Source: an uncultured Acidocella sp.
GTDB taxonomy: Bacteria > Pseudomonadota > Alphaproteobacteria > Acetobacterales > Acetobacteraceae
Assembly (NCBI RefSeq): GCF_946222605.1
Contig: NZ_CAMIIE010000002.1
Span: forward strand, 1-64,000
Length of the DNA stretch: 64,000 bases
Direction of reading: 5' to 3'
Shown here one piece after another: positions 60,457 to 64,000 of this stretch; the first letter of the stretch is position 1, and each line of letters starts with the position of its first letter. The position numbers were made by a program, and so were the translations under genes. The notes under the pieces were generated by a model. The model was given only the letters and a program-made list of their open reading frames with translations. It did no database searches and was not told where the DNA came from.

Positions 60457-60473
60457 ACAAATTTACAACAAGT
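60457..60473 (-). promoter_or_regulatory. Operator candidate, copy 2 (inverted)
   Basis: Exact reverse complement of the sequence at 60304-60320, located 90 nt upstream of the alcohol dehydrogenase start codon. The centres of the two copies are 153 bp apart. Confidence 0.6.
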
Positions 60474-60562
60474 GACGTCCAGCTTTGCCCTTCAGGGATT
60501 GACGGCCCGGCCAACCAGGCAGAGCCTGGCGCGCGCTTGCCACCGCAAAGGGATTGTTTGAG

Positions 60563-61705
60563 ATGAAGCTTCAACCTGTCGCGCTGCACGCACCGATCGA
60601 GCTGCTGCAGCCCGCCGAAATCGCCTTCGGCGCCGGCGCCCTGGCGCGGCTGGCGCGCTTCGCGGCCCAGCACGGCCTCACCCGCACTTTGGTGGTGGCG
60701 GATGCCTTCAACGCCACCCGCATCAATCTGCTCGGCCTGGCCGGCGAGGTCGCGCTGTTCGGCGAGGTGAAGCCCGAGCCGGATGTCCCCAACCTCAATG
60801 CCGCGCTGAAGCTGGCCGAAGAATTCAAGCCGGATTTCGTCATCGGCTTCGGCGGCGGCAGTGCGATGGATCTGGCCAAGCTGGTGGCGGTGCTGCCCGG
60901 CAGCGGCAAGGCGATTCACGATGTCGTCGGCCCGGACAAAGCCCCGCCGCGCAAGGTGAAGCTGGCGCAGATCTCCACCACGTCGGGCACCGGCAGTGAA
61001 GCCGGCATCCGCGCGCTGGTGACCGACCCCGCCACCCGCAACAAGCTCGCCGTGCAGAGTGCCAACATGCTGGCGGACCTCGCCATCGTCGACCCCGAGC
61101 TGACGATGAGCGTGCCCGCCGCCATCACCGCCGCCACCGGGGTCGATGCGCTGGCCCATTGCGTGGAAGCCTATACCAGCCGCAAGGCGCATCCGCTGAT
61201 CGACACTTACGCGCTCACCGGCGCCCAGCTCGTCGGCCGCTATCTGCCCCGCGCCGTCGCCGATGGCGCGGACAAGGAAGCCCGCGCCGGCCTGGCCCTG
61301 GCCTCGCTCTATGGCGGCTTCTGCCTCGGCCCGGTGAACACCACCGCCGGCCATGCCGTCGCCTACCCGCTGGGCAGCCGCCATAATCTGCCGCACGGCC
61401 TGGCCTGCGCGCTGATCTTCCCGCACACGCTGGCCTTCAACGCCCCCGCCTGCCCGGAAAAGACCAATGCCGTGCTGGAAGCCCTCGGCCTGCCCGCCAG
61501 CACCGACCCGCAGAGCATCCGCCAGAGCACCACGGAATGGTGCGCCAGGCTCGGCATGGATATGCGCCTTTCCGCCAACCGCGTGCCGGAGGATGATCTG
61601 GAGGCGATGGCCCAGGAAGCCCATGCCATCCGCCGGCTGCTGGACAATAACCCCCGCGATATGAGTGTTGCCGATATCCTCAGCCTCTATCGCACCGCCT
61701 TCTGA
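60563..61705 (+). CDS. Iron-containing alcohol dehydrogenase
   Basis: A 380-residue group III alcohol dehydrogenase. The NAD site shows FGGGSAMDLAKLVAVL, followed by STTSGTGSEAGIRALVTD. Metal ligands are expected in AIVDPELT, HAVAYPLG and HGLACALIFPHTLAFN. The ATG at 60563 is used, with AAGGGA about 10 nt upstream. The enzyme probably interconverts an alcohol or sugar-acid semialdehyde with its aldehyde. It is followed after 23 nt by a DHDPS-family gene. Confidence 0.92.
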   Translation: MKLQPVALHAPIELLQPAEIAFGAGALARLARFAAQHGLTRTLVVADAFNATRINLLGLAGEVALFGEVKPEPDVPNLNAALKLAEEFKPDFVIGFGGGSAMDLAKLVAVLPGSGKAIHDVVGPDKAPPRKVKLAQISTTSGTGSEAGIRALVTDPATRNKLAVQSANMLADLAIVDPELTMSVPAAITAATGVDALAHCVEAYTSRKAHPLIDTYALTGAQLVGRYLPRAVADGADKEARAGLALASLYGGFCLGPVNTTAGHAVAYPLGSRHNLPHGLACALIFPHTLAFNAPACPEKTNAVLEALGLPASTDPQSIRQSTTEWCARLGMDMRLSANRVPEDDLEAMAQEAHAIRRLLDNNPRDMSVADILSLYRTAF

Positions 61706-61728
61706 CCCAAAGGGAGATGACACGCATT

Positions 61729-62622
61729 ATGGCAACCCCGACCAAACCGCGCGGCGTATTCTGCGCGGCGCTGACCCCCGTCCATGACGATCTGAGCCCC
61801 AATCATGCGGCCTTCACCAAGCATTGCCAGGCGCTGCTGAATGACGGGCTGACCGGCATCGCCCTGCTCGGCACCACCGGCGAGGCCAACTCCTTCTCCA
61901 CCGGCGAACGCCAGGGCCTGCTGGAAGCCGCGCTGAAAGCCGGCATCGCGCCGGCGCAGCTGCTGCCGGGCACCGGTGTCACCGCCCTCACCGAGACCGT
62001 CGCCCTCACCCGCCACGCCCTCTCCGTCGGCGTCACCAATGTCGTGATGCTGCCGCCTTTCTACTACAAGAATGTCAGCGATGAGGGGCTGTTCGCCGCC
62101 TATTCCGAGGTCGTTGAGCGCGTCGGCGATTCCCGCCTCGGCATCGTACTCTACCACATCCCGCAATTCTCCGCCGTGCCCATCCCGCATGACGTGATCG
62201 AGCGGCTGCGCAAGCGCTACCCCGGCACCTTCGTCGGCATCAAGGATTCCGCTGGCGACATCAAGAACATGCTGGCCATGGTCGAGCGCTTCCCGGATTT
62301 CTCCGTGCTCGCCGGCGCCGACCCGCTGATGCTGCCGCTGCTGCAGCAAGGCGGCGCGGGCGCGATCACCGCCACCGCCAATCTGGTCGGCGCGGATCTC
62401 GCTTTCATCTACAGATATTTCAACGATGCGAGCCGCAAGGATGAGGTCGAGGCGGCGCAATCCCGCGTCGTCGCCGGCCGCAACCGCGCCTCCACCTATG
62501 CGCAGATGGCCTCGCTGAAGGCGCTGGTGGCTGAGCGCCATGGCGACCAGGGCTGGCTGAATATGCGCCCGCCTCTGGTGAAGCTGACCGAAGAAGAGCG
62601 CGCCGCGCTGCTGGCCTCGTAA
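61729..62622 (+). CDS. Dihydrodipicolinate synthase/N-acetylneuraminate lyase family aldolase
   Basis: A 297-residue TIM-barrel class I aldolase. The start at 61729 is preferred to 61717 because the latter directly abuts the ribosome site GGGAG. The pyruvate-binding loop is LGTTGEANSFSTGER, the catalytic Tyr is in IVLYHIPQFSAVP, and the Schiff-base Lys is in GIKDSAGDIKNML. Context with an alcohol dehydrogenase and acid transporters suggests a 2-keto-3-deoxy sugar acid aldolase or dehydratase, not lysine synthesis. Confidence 0.9.
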   Translation: MATPTKPRGVFCAALTPVHDDLSPNHAAFTKHCQALLNDGLTGIALLGTTGEANSFSTGERQGLLEAALKAGIAPAQLLPGTGVTALTETVALTRHALSVGVTNVVMLPPFYYKNVSDEGLFAAYSEVVERVGDSRLGIVLYHIPQFSAVPIPHDVIERLRKRYPGTFVGIKDSAGDIKNMLAMVERFPDFSVLAGADPLMLPLLQQGGAGAITATANLVGADLAFIYRYFNDASRKDEVEAAQSRVVAGRNRASTYAQMASLKALVAERHGDQGWLNMRPPLVKLTEEERAALLAS

Positions 62623-62631
62623 GGAAGATCC

Positions 62632-62682
62632 TGGGGGCTTTTTGAAAAAAAAAAAGCCCCCACGCCCCCAAAAACTTTTGCG
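62632..62682. repeat. Second copy of the palindromic repeat (left end missing)
   Basis: TGGGGGC-T5 pairs with A11-GCCCCCA (62632-62662), followed by CGCCCCC and AAAAACTTTTGCG at 62670-62682, the same 13-mer that ends the element at 51238-51334. The left 13-mer is not seen. The hairpin lies just after the aldolase stop and probably serves as terminator. Confidence 0.75.
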
Positions 62683-62684
62683 AC

Positions 62685-63269
62685 TTAAGCCCTAGAAACC
62701 GCCGCGTAGGCTTCGGGCGTGTCGATGTCCTGCAAAACGGCATCGGTGCCTACATCTAAACGCTTCAGCCGCTCGCGATTTGCTATCAGCAGGCTCCGCG
62801 CCCCTTCATCGCCCCGCAGCTCTGCCATCGCCGCGAAATGCGCCCGGCCCCAGAGCACCGGATTGCCCGGCTGCCCCTGAAATACCGGCTGCACAATATC
62901 AAATGGCGGCACCAGCGCCGCCGCCAACGCCCGCAACAAATCCGGCGTCACAAACGGCATATCGCTCAGACAAATCAGCGCCCCGGCACAATCCGCCGGC
63001 ACAGCCGCAACCCCCGCGCGCAGGCTGGCGGAAAGCCCCTGCGCATAATCCGCCGCCTCAACGCAGCGCACCGCCAGCCCCGCCGCCTGCGCCGCAACCG
63101 CCTGCGCCTCATGCCCCGTCACCAGCAGCACCGGCCCGATCTGCGCCGCCACCGCCGCCTCCAGCACGCTGCGTAGAATCGTCTGTCCCGAAGGCAGCGC
63201 CAGCAACAGCTTGTTGCGCGCCCCCATCCGGCGCGACCTGCCAGCCCCCAGCACCACCACCGCGATCAT
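62685..63269 (-). CDS. MobA/MocA-like nucleotidyltransferase
   Basis: A 194-residue protein with the nucleotide-binding start VVVLGAGRSRRMGARNKLLL (G-AG-x-S-x-RMG-x2-K), a central ALICLSDMPFVTPDLLRAL with the metal-binding Asp, and GNPVLWGRAHFAAMAELRGDEGARSLL. It is the kind that transfers CMP to molybdopterin, or acts beside molybdenum hydroxylases. It abuts the MFS gene by one base; no molybdoenzyme gene is in the window. Confidence 0.88.
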   Translation of the reverse strand: MIAVVVLGAGRSRRMGARNKLLLALPSGQTILRSVLEAAVAAQIGPVLLVTGHEAQAVAAQAAGLAVRCVEAADYAQGLSASLRAGVAAVPADCAGALICLSDMPFVTPDLLRALAAALVPPFDIVQPVFQGQPGNPVLWGRAHFAAMAELRGDEGARSLLIANRERLKRLDVGTDAVLQDIDTPEAYAAVSRA

Positions 63270-64000
63270 CAGGCCAACGCCACCCGCCGGCTCGCCCGCA
63301 GCGAGGCCAGCAGCACCAAAGCCGCCACCACCCCCATCGCCCCGGCGGCAACGAAGGCCGGCGTGTAGGTGCCGGTCTGCTGGCGGATCAGCCCGGCGCC
63401 AAACGCCGCCGTCGCCGCCCCCAACTGGTGTCCGGCCAGCACCCAGCCGAACACGATCGGCGCATCCTGCTCGCCAAAGGCCTGGTTGCAGAGCTTCGCC
63501 GTCGGCGGCACCGTGGCGATCCAGTCCAGCCCGTAAAACACCGCGAAGATGGTGAGATTGAGCGTATCGAAGGACAGAAACGGCAGCGCCATCAGCGAGA
63601 GCCCGCGCAGCCCGTAATAGACGATCAGCAATGCCCGGCTGTCATGCCGGTCGGTCAGCCAGCCCGAGGCGGTGGTGCCGATCAGATCGAACACCCCCAT
63701 CATCGAGAGCAAGCCCGCCGCCGCCACCGGCGCCACCCCATGGTCGCCGCAGAACGCGATCATATGCGTGCCGATCAACCCGTTCGTGGTCAGCCCGCAG
63801 ACGAAGAAGGTGCCGAAGAGCAGCCAGAATACCGGCCGCTTCGCCGCCATCGCCAACACGCTGAAGGCCAGCCCCACCGTGCGCCGCCGCGCGGGCTTCG
63901 CCGGCGCCGTGCCGTCAATTTCGCCAAAACGCTGAGTGCCGATATCCCCCGGATGCTCCGGCAACACCAACGCCACGAGCGGCACCAAAATCATGCAGGC
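63269..64000 (-). CDS. MFS transporter, C-terminal part (cut by window edge)
   Basis: The last ~243 residues of a major facilitator protein; the frame continues without a stop past the right edge. Six hydrophobic helices are visible, with SGWLTDRHDSRALLIVYYGLRGLSLM as the second A-like loop (helices 8-9) and WIATVPPTAKLCNQAFGEQDAPIVFGWVLAGHQLGAATAAF further on. This resembles the oxalate/formate or monocarboxylate porter branch. It overlaps the nucleotidyltransferase gene by one base. Confidence 0.85.
   Translation of the reverse strand, partial: ACMILVPLVALVLPEHPGDIGTQRFGEIDGTAPAKPARRRTVGLAFSVLAMAAKRPVFWLLFGTFFVCGLTTNGLIGTHMIAFCGDHGVAPVAAAGLLSMMGVFDLIGTTASGWLTDRHDSRALLIVYYGLRGLSLMALPFLSFDTLNLTIFAVFYGLDWIATVPPTAKLCNQAFGEQDAPIVFGWVLAGHQLGAATAAFGAGLIRQQTGTYTPAFVAAGAMGVVAALVLLASLRASRRVALA

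Larger units (their letters stand above)
60258..60562. promoter_or_regulatory. Divergent control region between MFS and alcohol dehydrogenase genes
   Basis: A 305-nt gap without a convincing gene. It contains two exact 17-bp copies of one sequence in opposite orientation (60304-60320 and 60457-60473), one near each gene. This suggests that a single regulator controls both directions. Confidence 0.6.

Noticed and set aside
1..64000. CRISPR arrays, tRNA or rRNA genes, insertion sequences
   Set aside because: Reading through the intergenic parts gave no regularly spaced direct repeats, no cloverleaf-like tRNA ends and no transposase-like protein.

Overview
The window is GC-rich bacterial DNA, most likely from an alphaproteobacterium and probably from the Acetobacteraceae. 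The grounds are base composition and codon use, the gene content, and dispersed palindromes that contain AAAAACTTTTGCG. Genes are tightly packed with many ATGA-type stop/start overlaps. The first ~600 bases are visibly AT-richer and carry the start of an unrelated AAA ATPase, which suggests transferred DNA at the left edge. I saw no rRNA, tRNA, CRISPR array, transposase or integrase.

Left part (about 0.7-12.2 kb): an AraC-type regulator; a NiCoT metal transporter behind a cobalamin riboswitch, so probably a cobalt importer; then a seven-gene minus-strand operon (SDR dehydrogenase, GH15 glycosidase, GMC oxidoreductase, DoxX, cupin, SMP-30 lactonase, VOC protein) that looks like a carbohydrate oxidation module. 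A divergent aldehyde dehydrogenase-RraA pair follows.

Centre (about 12.2-48.5 kb): a nearly complete flagellar locus in two head-to-head operons that diverge at 25.7-26.0 kb. Minus strand, in transcription order: flgB C D E F G H I J K, fliL, fliO P Q R, flhB. Plus strand: fliE F G K, a fused fliM-fliN, a second fliQ, flhA, a short fliA, motA, motB, a small membrane protein, fliH I J, flgL, a sulfotransferase-glycosyltransferase fusion, flgA, flagellin, fliD, fliS, flgM, flgN. No chemotaxis genes are present. Unusual points are the FliM-FliN fusion with an internal start that could also make free FliN, matched loss of the FliM GGXG and FliG EHPQ interface motifs, two FliQ proteins, a FliA without sigma region 3, and a dual-domain FlgJ. 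A GCCTACAT palindrome recurs at the intergenic control regions of the locus, and a small HTH protein encoded at its left end is a candidate regulator. DnaA-box-like inverted pairs lie at both ends of the locus.

Right part (about 48.7-64 kb): a peroxiredoxin and an Ohr protein (peroxide defence), a membrane protein, then sugar-acid catabolism: DeoR regulator, PdxA2, DUF1537 four-carbon acid sugar kinase, KdgT-type permease, GntR regulator, SMP-30 lactonase, MFS transporter, D-2-hydroxyacid dehydrogenase, a second MFS transporter, and a divergent iron-containing alcohol dehydrogenase with a DHDPS-family aldolase. The window ends with a MobA-like nucleotidyltransferase and the C-terminal part of another MFS transporter.
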